From assembly GCA_002402635.1 (NCBI GenBank), contig DHGE01000136.1, forward strand, positions 2,244 through 23,937: 21,694 nucleotides of DNA, in the 5' to 3' direction. The position numbers were made by a program, and so were the translations under genes. The DNA is from Deferribacterales bacterium UBA4806 (GTDB taxonomy: Bacteria > Chrysiogenota > Deferribacteres > Deferribacterales > UBA228). Numbering within the stretch: position 1 is the first letter of the stretch; every line of letters starts with the position of its first letter. A model generated the notes under the pieces. The model was not told the DNA's origin. It made no database searches and was given only the letters and a program-made list of their open reading frames with translations. This document shows positions 6,738 to 15,131 of this stretch, piece by piece.

Positions 6738-9359
6738 CTATTCTATTGTTTTAAGCTTATCAATTGACTTGTTTAATGCATCAAACTGTGTAGTCAATTC
6801 TTCTAGCTTTTTTGTGTCTTTTTCAATGATGTGCTTTGGAGCATTTTCTAGGTATTGCTTATTTTTTAATTTATTTCCATATATTGAAATGTCTTTCATA
6901 AGTGTATTCTTTTCCTTTTCTAATCTCTTAATTTCATCTTCTATATTTATTAAATCCTTTAATGGTATAAAAACTTGAAAAGAGGTACCAATAGATGTTG
7001 CTGCCTTCTGCAATATTTTATCTGTAAAATGGACTTCCTTTGCTTTTGCAAGTTGGTGTATTATTTCTTTTTTTTCTATAATTAGGTTTTTTAATGCATT
7101 ATCAGAAGTTTTTATGTGTATATCTATAAGTAGTGAAGGTTTAATATTATATTCCCCTCTAATGTTCCTTATTTTTGTTATAAGTTCTATTATATGATTG
7201 ACTTGTATCTCTTCATTATTAAATAATTTGATACCTGAAGGGTAGTGTGCCTTCATTATGCTTTCTCCACTCTCAATGGATTGATAGATGTATTCTGTAA
7301 TAAATGGCATAATGGGGTGAAGTATTGTCATAGATTTTTCAAGCACAAAGAGAGCACTTTTTAGTGCTTCTTCCTTCTTATAAACTTTATAAATTCTATA
7401 TTTAATAAACTCTATATACCAGTCACAAAATTCATGCCAGAAGAAGTTGTATATAGAGCTTGCTGCTAAATCAAATTCATAGTTATTAATATTTTTTTGA
7501 AATTCCTTAGAAACTTTTGAGAGTTTACTTATTATCCATTTATCCTCTAATTCAAGTTCATCAGATATAATTTCCCGGTTCATATCTTCATCTGTATTCA
7601 TTAAAATAAATCTTGCAGCATTCCATATTTTGTTCATAAAATTTCTATAGCCTTCAATACGTTCTTCTGAAAGCTTTATATCCCTTCCCTGAGCTGCTAA
7701 TGCAGTGAGCGTAAACCTTAAAGCATCTGCTGAGTATTTATCAACTATTTCAAGTGGATCTATTACGTTGCCTTTAGATTTACTCATTTTTTTGCCTTCC
7801 ATGTCTCTGACTAGGGCATGGATATAAACATTATAAAAAGGCACTTCCCCTGTAAATTTAAGCCCCATCATAATCATTCTTGCAACCCAGAAAAAAAGAA
7901 TATCAAATCCTGTAACCAGGCAGTTTGTTGGATAAAATTTTCTAAAAACATCATTTTCCTCAGGCCAACCCATAGTAGTAAAAGGCCATAATGCAGATGA
8001 AAACCAGGTATCTAAAACATCTGTTTCTTGAGTTAAATTTTTACTATTGCAGAATTTGCATTTATCAGGTGTATTAACTTCTACATTAATCTTGCCACAA
8101 TCTTTACAGTACCAGGCGGGTATACGATGGCCCCACCAGATTTGTCTCGAAATACACCAATCTTTTATATTATTCATCCACTCAAAATATGTTTTTGTCC
8201 AAGAGTTTGGGATTATCTTAATTTTTTCTTTTTCTACTGCATCGATAGCTTTTTCAGCTAGTGATTTTATTTTAACAAACCACTGCATAGATATTCTGGG
8301 CTCTATTTGTGTTTTACATCTGTAACAATGTCCAACATTGTGCTTATATGATTCTATTCTGTCAAGTAGAGAAGCTTTTTTTAATTCTTCAACAATTGCC
8401 GTTCTTGCCTTAACTCTATCTAAACCTTTAAAAGTGCCGCCCATTTCATTTATGTGAGCATGTTCATCAAATATGTTAATTTCTTTCAGTTTATGTTTTT
8501 TACCAATTTCAAAATCCACTGGGTCGTGTGCTGGTGTGATTTTGAGTGCACCTGTTCCAAAGTCTTTATCAACCATTTCATCTGATATTAAAATAATTTC
8601 TCTATTTATTAAAGGTACATATAACTTTTTACCTATTAAATGTTTATATCTCTCATCTTCTGAATTAACAGCAACTGCAGTATCTCCCAGAATAGTTTCT
8701 GGTCTTGTGGTGGCAATTGTTATTGCACTGTTACCTTCTTTTAGAGGATATTTAATATAATATAGATTTCCATTTAATTCATCATATTCTACTTCTAAGT
8801 CAGACAATGCAGTTAAACATCTGGGGCACCAGTTAACCATATAGTTAGATCTGTATATAAGGTTTTCGTTATAGAGAGTAACAAAAACGATTCGCACTGC
8901 CCTTGAAAGCCCTTCATCCATGGTAAAGCGTTCTTTTGACCAATCGCAGCTTGCCCCCAATCTTTTTAATTGATTCAAAATAGTTCCACCAGAAGTCTCT
9001 TTCCATTTCCATACTTCTTTTATAAACTCATCTCGACCAAGATCATCCCTTTTTACACCTCTTTGTGCAAGCATTCTTTCTACAACGTTTTGTGTGGCGA
9101 TACCAGCGTGATCCATTCCTGGAATCCACAATACTTCATAGCCACATAGTTTATGAAATCTAATTAAAATATCCTGTAAAGTTACATTAAGGGCATGTCC
9201 CATGTGTAGTGAACCTGTCACATTAGGGGGAGGTATTACGATGCTGAAAGGGGGTTTGGTAGAATGTTCATCAGCTTTAAAGTAGTCATCCTTAAGCCAA
9301 TTATTATAAATTTCCTCTTCGTATTTTTTAGGATTTATTCTTGTTGGCAATTCTTTCAT
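6738..9359 (-). CDS. valS: Valine--tRNA ligase
   Basis: This 873-residue class I aminoacyl-tRNA synthetase attaches valine to tRNA-Val in the cytoplasm. The ATP-binding signature PPPNVTGSLHMGH (43-55, the HIGH motif) and KMSKS (524-528) are intact. The editing domain carries TTRPETILGDTAVAV, which removes mischarged threonine. Cysteine pairs (NWCPRC, HCYRC, CKDC/CKFC) suggest structural zinc sites. The C-terminal roughly 70 residues form the charged coiled coil typical of ValRS that contacts tRNA. Length is normal for the family. An AGGAG sits six bases before the ATG and overlaps the stop of the zinc-ribbon gene, so valS is the last gene of the minus-strand operon. No T-box leader is present ahead of it. 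Confidence 0.97.
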   Translation of the reverse strand: MKELPTRINPKKYEEEIYNNWLKDDYFKADEHSTKPPFSIVIPPPNVTGSLHMGHALNVTLQDILIRFHKLCGYEVLWIPGMDHAGIATQNVVERMLAQRGVKRDDLGRDEFIKEVWKWKETSGGTILNQLKRLGASCDWSKERFTMDEGLSRAVRIVFVTLYNENLIYRSNYMVNWCPRCLTALSDLEVEYDELNGNLYYIKYPLKEGNSAITIATTRPETILGDTAVAVNSEDERYKHLIGKKLYVPLINREIILISDEMVDKDFGTGALKITPAHDPVDFEIGKKHKLKEINIFDEHAHINEMGGTFKGLDRVKARTAIVEELKKASLLDRIESYKHNVGHCYRCKTQIEPRISMQWFVKIKSLAEKAIDAVEKEKIKIIPNSWTKTYFEWMNNIKDWCISRQIWWGHRIPAWYCKDCGKINVEVNTPDKCKFCNSKNLTQETDVLDTWFSSALWPFTTMGWPEENDVFRKFYPTNCLVTGFDILFFWVARMIMMGLKFTGEVPFYNVYIHALVRDMEGKKMSKSKGNVIDPLEIVDKYSADALRFTLTALAAQGRDIKLSEERIEGYRNFMNKIWNAARFILMNTDEDMNREIISDELELEDKWIISKLSKVSKEFQKNINNYEFDLAASSIYNFFWHEFCDWYIEFIKYRIYKVYKKEEALKSALFVLEKSMTILHPIMPFITEYIYQSIESGESIMKAHYPSGIKLFNNEEIQVNHIIELITKIRNIRGEYNIKPSLLIDIHIKTSDNALKNLIIEKKEIIHQLAKAKEVHFTDKILQKAATSIGTSFQVFIPLKDLINIEDEIKRLEKEKNTLMKDISIYGNKLKNKQYLENAPKHIIEKDTKKLEELTTQFDALNKSIDKLKTIE

Positions 9360-9368
9360 TCAAAACTC

Positions 9369-9557
9369 CTAATTATTTTGTGATGGATTATCAAAAAATT
9401 CATCTTCTGGTAGTATTATTTTATCAAAGACCTCCAAACAATTTTGACACTCGTAATGATTTATAAACCAAGGTGTATTATCAACCAATAACTCTGTTGG
9501 CATTAATTCCTCTAAATTTTTACTACCACAATATGGGCAATATTTAGGAATTTCCAT
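9369..9557 (-). CDS. Small zinc-ribbon protein, unknown function
   Basis: This is a 62-residue protein with two CxxC knuckles, CPYC (7-10) and CQNC (37-40), separated by 26 residues. This is a classic zinc-ribbon layout, followed by an acidic tail (LPEDEFFDN). No other domain is present, so it may be a small metal-binding adaptor or nucleic-acid-binding protein; its target is unknown. It overlaps the end of tsaE by 14 bases and is followed nine bases later by valS, so all three are translationally close. The clean cysteine spacing and fit in the operon make it a credible gene despite its size. Confidence 0.75.
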   Translation of the reverse strand: MEIPKYCPYCGSKNLEELMPTELLVDNTPWFINHYECQNCLEVFDKIILPEDEFFDNPSQNN

Positions 9558-9978
9558 TTTTTATATCCACCATAATTTTTCTTTTATTTTCCTCAATTAT
9601 ATAGAAACTAATCTTATTATACCTTGTGAAAATATTTTCAATATTAAATTTATCAGCCCATTCTATAAATATAGTATTATTTCCCTTTGTGAATTCATAA
9701 AATCCTATTTCTTCTAGCTCCAATGAACTTTCAAGCCTGTATAAATCAAAGTGATAAATTGTTGTATCTTTACAATTATATGTTTGTAATATGTTAAAGG
9801 TGGGACTAGTAACAGTTGTTTTTATCCCAGAAGTTTTTGCAAAAAATCTTACAAAAGTTGTTTTACCACTTCCTAAATCACCAATAAGTAGATTAACTTT
9901 ATTATATAATTTGTTATATAGCAATTGGACAATTTTTTCTGTATCTTTGAGGCTCTTGCTGATATGCTCTAATTTCAT
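9544..9978 (-). CDS. tsaE: tRNA threonylcarbamoyladenosine biosynthesis ATPase TsaE
   Basis: This 144-residue ATPase works with TsaB and TsaD to install t6A at A37 of ANN-decoding tRNAs; TsaE hydrolyses ATP to reset the complex. Features seen are the Walker A GDLGSGKT (33-40), VTSPTFNILQTY (56-67, switch-like TSPTF element), HFDLYRL (76-82), EIGFYE (90-95) and IEWADK (105-110), all in the family order and at usual length. The ATG at 9978 is the only good start before the Walker A loop and directly follows a TAA in its own frame. The gene begins inside nnr, overlapping it by 65 bases, and ends inside the zinc-ribbon gene, so expression is probably coupled. tsaB and tsaD are not in the window. 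Confidence 0.95.
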   Translation of the reverse strand: MKLEHISKSLKDTEKIVQLLYNKLYNKVNLLIGDLGSGKTTFVRFFAKTSGIKTTVTSPTFNILQTYNCKDTTIYHFDLYRLESSLELEEIGFYEFTKGNNTIFIEWADKFNIENIFTRYNKISFYIIEENKRKIMVDIKNGNS

Positions 9979-11488
9979 TTAATGACATCCATAAGTTATT
10001 TATAACATCTGTTGTTAAAATTGTGTTTTCATTATGTTTACTTGCTAAAATTTTTGCAGTTCTCCCCATTATAAAACATGCAAGCACTGCAGCATCTTCC
10101 AATGAATATCCCTGGCTAATGAGGCCTGTTATTAGGCCGGTAAGACAATCTCCAGAACCCCCCTTTGCAAGTGCAGGGCTACCTTCAATGTTAACGAGAA
10201 TTTTACCATAGGGTGTTGCAATAATGGTATCAGAACTTTTCAATACCAGTATTATTTGATATTTACATGCAAAATCTTCAGCCAGTGCTAGCCTGTTGTT
10301 TAATACTTCATTTTTGTCTCGACCTATAAGCCTTGCAAATTCCCCTATGTGAGGTGTAATTACCGTTCTATTGGATAATAAGCCACTTTCAAGTATATTT
10401 TTATCTATTTTATACAGGCCATCAGCATCTATAATTAAGGGTATGTTATTAAGAGATAATATTTTTTTTATAAATAGTTGGGTATCTTCATTTCTACCTA
10501 TACCAGGGCCTATTGCCACCACATTTTTATTTTCTAAAAATTTTAAAACAACACTGACATCTTCTTCTTTAAAATAGTAATCATCACCTGCTGGAAAACT
10601 CATTGCTTCTAATAAATTTGATTCAAATATTGAATTTAATTTTCCAGGGATAATGCATGTTGTAAGTCCTGCTCCTATTCTTGCAGCAGCCATACTTGAC
10701 ATTATTGGAGCTCCAGTTTTTCCGATGGAACCCCCAATGATCACTGCATGGCCGAAATTGCCTTTATGTGAGTCTGTAGCTCTTAACTTTAAGTGAGGTA
10801 AGTTATCTAAGGTAATCAAAGACATTCGACTTTTTGTTTCATTAACAACAAAATCAGGAATAGAAATGTCAGTAACATAAATTTTGCCACAAAATTTTCT
10901 TGCAGGATACATTACGTGTGAAGTTTTAGGCCTACAAAATGTAACAGTATAATCTGCTTTTACATGCTCACCTATGATATTGAAAGTACTACCTGACAAA
11001 CCACTGGGTATATCTATAGCAATAATTGTGGCACCACTTAAGTTAATACTTTTTATAACTTCTTTAAAAAAACCTTCTACAGGCTTATTTAAGCCTGTAC
11101 CAAAAACAGCATCAAAGATTACATCATAATTTGTAAAGTCTGCTTCTTTAAATGAATTTTTATTTAAATATATTATTTTTGCAGGATATTTCGTTAATAT
11201 ATTATGGTTGATGAGCGGGTCACCACGTAAAGAATCCTTATCAGTTAGCATATATATCCTAACATTATAGCCATAATCTAATAGGTATCTACAAAGGGCC
11301 AAACCATCACCACCGTTGTTACCTTTACCAATTACTACAGCAATGTTATTTTTACTTATTTTTAATTTTGTGAATACACCAAAAACACTTCTTGCAGCAT
11401 TTTCCATCAAAACTATTGAAGGGACTTTTAATTCTTCAATAGTTTTTTTATCTGCAATGCTCATTTGTTCAGCTGTTAATACTTCCAT
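9914..11488 (-). CDS. nnr: Bifunctional NAD(P)H-hydrate epimerase/dehydratase
   Basis: This 524-residue enzyme repairs hydrated NAD(P)H. The N-terminal YjeF-type half (residues 1 to about 210) epimerises R- to S-NAD(P)HX and carries LTAEQM (4-9), GNNGGDG (56-62), DAVFGTGL and IDIPSGL (158-164). The C-terminal ribokinase-like half dehydrates S-NAD(P)HX with ADP or ATP and carries HKGNFG (241-246), GPGIGRN (327-333), DADGLY (354-359), TPHIGEFARL (378-387) and GGSGD (443-447). The start codon directly abuts the stop of rfaE1 (TAA-ATG). The family fold should end near MSLNEIR; the last roughly 17 residues (polar, ending PIAI) are read from within tsaE in a different frame and look like an accidental tail. 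nnr commonly neighbours tsaE in bacteria. Confidence 0.95.
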   Translation of the reverse strand: MEVLTAEQMSIADKKTIEELKVPSIVLMENAARSVFGVFTKLKISKNNIAVVIGKGNNGGDGLALCRYLLDYGYNVRIYMLTDKDSLRGDPLINHNILTKYPAKIIYLNKNSFKEADFTNYDVIFDAVFGTGLNKPVEGFFKEVIKSINLSGATIIAIDIPSGLSGSTFNIIGEHVKADYTVTFCRPKTSHVMYPARKFCGKIYVTDISIPDFVVNETKSRMSLITLDNLPHLKLRATDSHKGNFGHAVIIGGSIGKTGAPIMSSMAAARIGAGLTTCIIPGKLNSIFESNLLEAMSFPAGDDYYFKEEDVSVVLKFLENKNVVAIGPGIGRNEDTQLFIKKILSLNNIPLIIDADGLYKIDKNILESGLLSNRTVITPHIGEFARLIGRDKNEVLNNRLALAEDFACKYQIILVLKSSDTIIATPYGKILVNIEGSPALAKGGSGDCLTGLITGLISQGYSLEDAAVLACFIMGRTAKILASKHNENTILTTDVINNLWMSLNEIRAYQQEPQRYRKNCPIAI

Positions 11489-12451
11489 TTATGCACCTTC
11501 TACTACATTCTGTAATTCTTCAACTGCAACTGTTGCCGTGCCTATTTTACTGACAACAATACCTGCTGCCAAATTGGCTAATTGTGCTGCTTTTATAGTA
11601 TCATAGCCGCAAGCTTTAGCTGCTGTAAAAATTGAAATTACTGTGTCTCCTGCACCTGTTACATCATAGACTTCTTTTGCCGCTGATTTTATATGGACAG
11701 GACTATCATTGCCATTAAATAAGGTCATGCCAAAAGGGCCTCTTGTTATTATAAGACATGAACAATTAAGTTTTTTCATTATAATGTTACCACACTTTAT
11801 AAGATCTTTTTCGCTTTCTATCTTAATTTTAGTAGCTTCTGATGCTTCTTTTTGGTTTGGTGTTAAACAAAAAACATTCTTATACATATAGAAATGCTCA
11901 ATTTTTGGATCAACAGTTAGAATAATATTATGTTTTTTTACTCTACTAGTTATTTCTTCAATTAAAAATTTAGAGATCATTCCTTTCCCATAATCAGATA
12001 TAATTATTGCATCTATAATATCTATAAGTGTATCAATTTTTTTTATTATCTCTAAGGTACTGTATTTGTCTATTTTATTTTTACTCTCTTTATCAAATCT
12101 TATTAGTTGCTGGCTTGCAGCTATTACCCTTGTTTTAACAGTCGTGTTTCTCTTGTCTGTTAATAACAGATTAGCATTTATTTTATGTTGCTTTAATAAT
12201 GATTTTATATGGTTACCTTCAACGTCATCGCCTATTAACCCAACAAGATGTGTATTAATGCCTAGAGAAGCTAAATTAGCAGCCACATTTCCAGCTCCAC
12301 CTAAAGCCATTAATTCCTTTTTTATTTCTACAACAGGGATGGGAGCTTCAGGGGAAATTCTATTAGACTCTCCATATAAAAAAATATCTAAAATAATATC
12401 TCCAATAACAAGTATATTGAGATTCTGAAAGTTGCCTAAACTACTTTTCAT
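11489..12451 (-). CDS. rfaE1: D-glycero-beta-D-manno-heptose-7-phosphate kinase
   Basis: This 320-residue PfkB/ribokinase-family enzyme phosphorylates heptose 7-phosphate at O-1, an early step in making ADP-heptose for the LPS inner core. The diagnostic N-terminal stretch is present: VIGDIILDIFLYGESNRISP (15-34), PEAPIPVV (34-41) and LGGAGNVAANLASLG (50-64). Near the end VTGAGDT (264-270) carries the catalytic aspartate and anion hole. The cytidylyltransferase half of bifunctional HldE is missing, so this is the stand-alone kinase form and a separate hldC/rfaE2 should exist elsewhere. The gene starts 5 bases after the Trm112-like gene with no clear Shine-Dalgarno, which suggests coupled translation. 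It supports a diderm, LPS-bearing host. Confidence 0.93.
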   Translation of the reverse strand: MKSSLGNFQNLNILVIGDIILDIFLYGESNRISPEAPIPVVEIKKELMALGGAGNVAANLASLGINTHLVGLIGDDVEGNHIKSLLKQHKINANLLLTDKRNTTVKTRVIAASQQLIRFDKESKNKIDKYSTLEIIKKIDTLIDIIDAIIISDYGKGMISKFLIEEITSRVKKHNIILTVDPKIEHFYMYKNVFCLTPNQKEASEATKIKIESEKDLIKCGNIIMKKLNCSCLIITRGPFGMTLFNGNDSPVHIKSAAKEVYDVTGAGDTVISIFTAAKACGYDTIKAAQLANLAAGIVVSKIGTATVAVEELQNVVEGA

Positions 12452-12456
12452 TTAAA

Positions 12457-12642
12457 CTAATAAATTTCTGTATTTTCGATCTTTTTAGCTTCATCAATAA
12501 GCATGACTGGTATATCATCATCAATTCTGTAAAGAAGCTTACAGTTATCGCATATAATTAAAGTTTCATCTTTTGATAACCTTATATCTCCTTTGCAATT
12601 AGGGCAAGCTAAAATCTCAAGCAAATTCTTTGATATAGCCAT
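12457..12642 (-). CDS. Trm112-like zinc-binding protein
   Basis: This is a 61-residue protein with the Trm112/YcaR pattern: LLEILACPNCKGDI (7-20) with C13 and C16, CDNC with C31 and C34, and the closing DDIPVMLIDEA. Eukaryotic and archaeal Trm112 activates methyltransferases; the role of bacterial homologues is less certain, although they are often found beside LPS or lipid A genes. Here it is first in the operon, directly ahead of the heptose kinase. A GAGG Shine-Dalgarno lies about eight bases before the ATG, and a strong promoter lies 50 bases further upstream. Confidence 0.88.
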   Translation of the reverse strand: MAISKNLLEILACPNCKGDIRLSKDETLIICDNCKLLYRIDDDIPVMLIDEAKKIENTEIY

Positions 12643-12663
12643 ATTATCAACCTCAAATAGATA

Positions 12664-12691
12664 TTGATTAAATAATTTACTAACTTAAAAT
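12664..12691 (+). promoter_or_regulatory. Candidate plus-strand promoter for the radical SAM gene
   Basis: TTGATT at 12664-12669 and TAAAAT at 12686-12691 are separated by 16 bases, 65 bases before the radical SAM start. The match is moderate. Its -10 box directly abuts the -10 box of the opposite promoter, so the two would compete for polymerase. Confidence 0.35.
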
Positions 12692-12720
12692 ATAGTAGAA
12701 CAGATTAAAATATTATGCAA
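12692..12720 (-). promoter_or_regulatory. Sigma-70-type promoter for the Trm112-rfaE1-nnr-tsaE-valS operon
   Basis: Read on the minus strand, TTGCAT (12720-12715) and TACTAT (12697-12692) are separated by exactly 17 bases. The start site would fall about 40 bases before the first gene. No other comparably good promoter was noticed in the short or overlapping gene junctions, so it probably drives all six genes. Confidence 0.5.
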
Positions 12721-12756
12721 ATGTTTTTAAAAGTGATGAACATTAATTACAATTAG

Positions 12757-13668
12757 ATGAACAAAATTTATTATTCCTTAAGTGATTATCTTAAGCAAAA
12801 ATATAAAGAAAAAGTATATAAAATTACAGTTGATGGTGGCTTCAGTTGTCCAAACAGAGACGGAACAAAGGGATTTGGCGGTTGTATATATTGCAATAAT
12901 GAGGCTTTTGTAAATGTTAATGGCGATAACATAAAAGAGCAAGTATATAAATCAATAGGTAGATTAAATAAAAAAGGGATTAAAAAGTATATAATATATT
13001 TTCAAGCCTATTCAAATACTTATGGAAATTTAGAAGAGATAAGAAGAAAAATAGAAGCATCTTTAATAGATGAAAATATAGTGGGTCTTTATATAGGAAC
13101 AAGACCGGATGTAATTGATGAGGAAAAATTAGAATATTTTTCCTCTCTTAATAAAGAATATGATGTATTTTTAGAATATGGCTTGCAAAGCAAACATGAA
13201 AAAACTTTAGAATTTATTAATAGAGGACATACTTTAAAGGATTTTGAGAATGCTTATTTATTAACAAAGGAAATGGGTTTAAAAGTCTGTGTGCATGTTA
13301 TCTTTGGACTTCCCTGCGAAACAAAGGAGATGATGTTAGAAACAGTAAATTATCTTGCAAAATTGGGTATAGATGCAATAAAGTTTCATCATTTGCAGAT
13401 TGTGAAAAATACAAAATTAGCAGATATTTATAAAAAAAAATTATTTAGATTGTTTTCTGAAAATGACTATATTACTATGATTGCAAAAGCATTGAGTTTG
13501 CTTTCGCCAGATACTATAATATCAAGGCTTGTTGGTAGCAGTAAAAATTATCTGTTAATAGCTCCAGATTGGCCCTCTTCTACAACAGAATTTTTAAATA
13601 AATTGAAAGATTTTATGATTAATAATAATATATATCAAGGTAAATTTTATAATGCCAGTTTATTTTGA
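12757..13668 (+). CDS. Radical SAM protein, YhcC/TIGR01212 family
   Basis: This 303-residue protein has the radical SAM cluster in the YhcC-specific form, CPNRDGTKGFGGCIYC (C31, C43, C46; C-x11-C-x2-C), which would hold a 4Fe-4S cluster cleaving S-adenosylmethionine. Following elements fit the family: YFQAYSNTY, GLYIGTRPDVI, EYGLQS, FINRGHT, VCVHVIFGLPCET and FHHLQI. The substrate of this family is not established, though relatives act on tRNA. Length is normal. The protein starts MNKIYYSLSDYLK, as homologues do. No strong Shine-Dalgarno is visible. The gene overlaps the cardiolipin synthase gene by 17 bases, which implies cotranscription. Confidence 0.9.
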   Translation: MNKIYYSLSDYLKQKYKEKVYKITVDGGFSCPNRDGTKGFGGCIYCNNEAFVNVNGDNIKEQVYKSIGRLNKKGIKKYIIYFQAYSNTYGNLEEIRRKIEASLIDENIVGLYIGTRPDVIDEEKLEYFSSLNKEYDVFLEYGLQSKHEKTLEFINRGHTLKDFENAYLLTKEMGLKVCVHVIFGLPCETKEMMLETVNYLAKLGIDAIKFHHLQIVKNTKLADIYKKKLFRLFSENDYITMIAKALSLLSPDTIISRLVGSSKNYLLIAPDWPSSTTEFLNKLKDFMINNNIYQGKFYNASLF

Positions 13669-15064
13669 TTTTTTATTTCAATTTGTTGGCCATATAATAT
13701 CGATTGTAGTTGTTTTAATGATATTATCTGGGAGAAAAGAGTCAAGAGCAACTCTCACTTGGTTGTTGATAGTAATTTTATTTCCTTATTTTGGAGCACT
13801 TCTTTATTTTATTTTTGGCAATCCCACTCTTCGTGTAATGGTGGATATAAAATTAAAAAAGGACGTAGATATTAATATATATAAATACTATAACCAGCTA
13901 GAAGAATTTGAGAAAAATGAAAAGGGGCAATTAATTTTAAAGGTTACAAATTGCAGACCCACACTCTGCTATGGTTTAGAAATTTTAACAAATGCTAGAG
14001 ATAAATATAATAAAATTATTGATGATATAAAAAGAGCGAAGCATTATATCTTTTTTGAATATTATGTTTTCAGACAGGATGAAACAGGCAAATATTTTGT
14101 AGATTTACTAACAGAGAAAGCAAAAAAGGGCGTCAAGGTTTATTTTTTATATGACGGCGTTGGAGCAATGGGCTTAAGTATTAGAAGAAGCTTCTTAAAC
14201 CCTCTGAAAGATGCTGGAGGCAATGTCAGCGTATTTCTATCACCTTTTAGTTTTAAAACTTTTTTTAAATTGAATTTTAGAAATCATAGAAAAATTGTAA
14301 TTGTTGATGGCGAGGTTTGTTACACAGGTGGTATTAATATAGGTAATGAATATATTGGAGAAGTATTTAATGAAACTAAGTGGTATGACATACATACAAG
14401 ATTTTGTGGAGATGCGGTGCATCAGGTTGAAGAAGTGTTTGCAAAGGACTGGTTTTTTGCGACAGGTGAAAATCTACAGGAACTAATTAGGGCCTATGAG
14501 TTCAGGTCTGGTGGTGATACAACTGTCCAGATTATTCCATCCGGACCTGATCAAAAAAGTCCTTTAATATATAATACCTTATTTACCGCAATTGCTCTTG
14601 CAAAAAAACGTGTTGATATTATAACACCCTATCTTATTCCAGACCAGCCTCTCATTGAATTATTTAGAAATCTTGCTCTTAGAGGTATAAAAATAAGGCT
14701 TGTTTTACCAGGATATAATAATCATCCTTTAGTGGCAGCTGCAGGAAGGTCGTATTATGAAGAGTTAATGGAAACGGGTATTGAGATTTACGAAACTATG
14801 AATGTAATGCTGCATGCAAAGGTTGTTCTTATTGATGATGATTGGTGCACTTTGGGATCTGCAAACATGGATACACGTAGTTTTAAATTGAATTTTGAAT
14901 TAAATGTTGTGGTTTATTCAAAGCAATTTGTAGACAAGCTAGATGGCGTATTAGATAATTATCTAGCTATTTCAAAAAAAATAAATTATGATGAATTTAT
15001 TAAAAGGAAATACACCAAAAGGGTATTTGAAGGTATATGTAGAACAATATCACCAGTTTTATAA
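13652..15064 (+). CDS. cls: Cardiolipin synthase (phospholipase D superfamily)
   Basis: This 470-residue membrane enzyme condenses two phosphatidylglycerols (or a related pair) into cardiolipin. Two N-terminal membrane helices (about 7-26 and 36-56, ending IFGNP) match the ClsA type. Two complete HKD motifs follow: HRKIVIVD (H212, K214, D219) with GGINIGNEY, and HAKVVLIDD (H388, K390, D395) with GSANMDTRSF. Length is typical. The ATG lies inside the preceding radical SAM gene, with CAAGGT about nine bases upstream as ribosome site. The 67 bases between its stop and rluA hold only AT-rich repeats of AAAATATT and no clear terminator. Confidence 0.95.
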   Translation: MPVYFDFLFQFVGHIISIVVVLMILSGRKESRATLTWLLIVILFPYFGALLYFIFGNPTLRVMVDIKLKKDVDINIYKYYNQLEEFEKNEKGQLILKVTNCRPTLCYGLEILTNARDKYNKIIDDIKRAKHYIFFEYYVFRQDETGKYFVDLLTEKAKKGVKVYFLYDGVGAMGLSIRRSFLNPLKDAGGNVSVFLSPFSFKTFFKLNFRNHRKIVIVDGEVCYTGGINIGNEYIGEVFNETKWYDIHTRFCGDAVHQVEEVFAKDWFFATGENLQELIRAYEFRSGGDTTVQIIPSGPDQKSPLIYNTLFTAIALAKKRVDIITPYLIPDQPLIELFRNLALRGIKIRLVLPGYNNHPLVAAAGRSYYEELMETGIEIYETMNVMLHAKVVLIDDDWCTLGSANMDTRSFKLNFELNVVVYSKQFVDKLDGVLDNYLAISKKINYDEFIKRKYTKRVFEGICRTISPVL

Positions 15065-15131
15065 AGGAATTTTTAGTAAAATATTAAAATATTAAAATTA
15101 AATATTCTGTCGAAAAGTATAATAAAACTGT

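Noticed and set aside
6769..8760. Several plus-strand open frames inside valS
   Set aside because: They are antisense shadows of a clear, complete ValRS and show no independent start signals.
9360..9368. T-box or other leader riboswitch ahead of valS
   Set aside because: Only nine bases separate valS from the preceding gene, so there is no leader.
15065..15131. Terminator between cls and the pseudouridine synthase gene
   Set aside because: Only AT-rich AAAATATT repeats are present; no GC-containing stem or U-tract could be supported.
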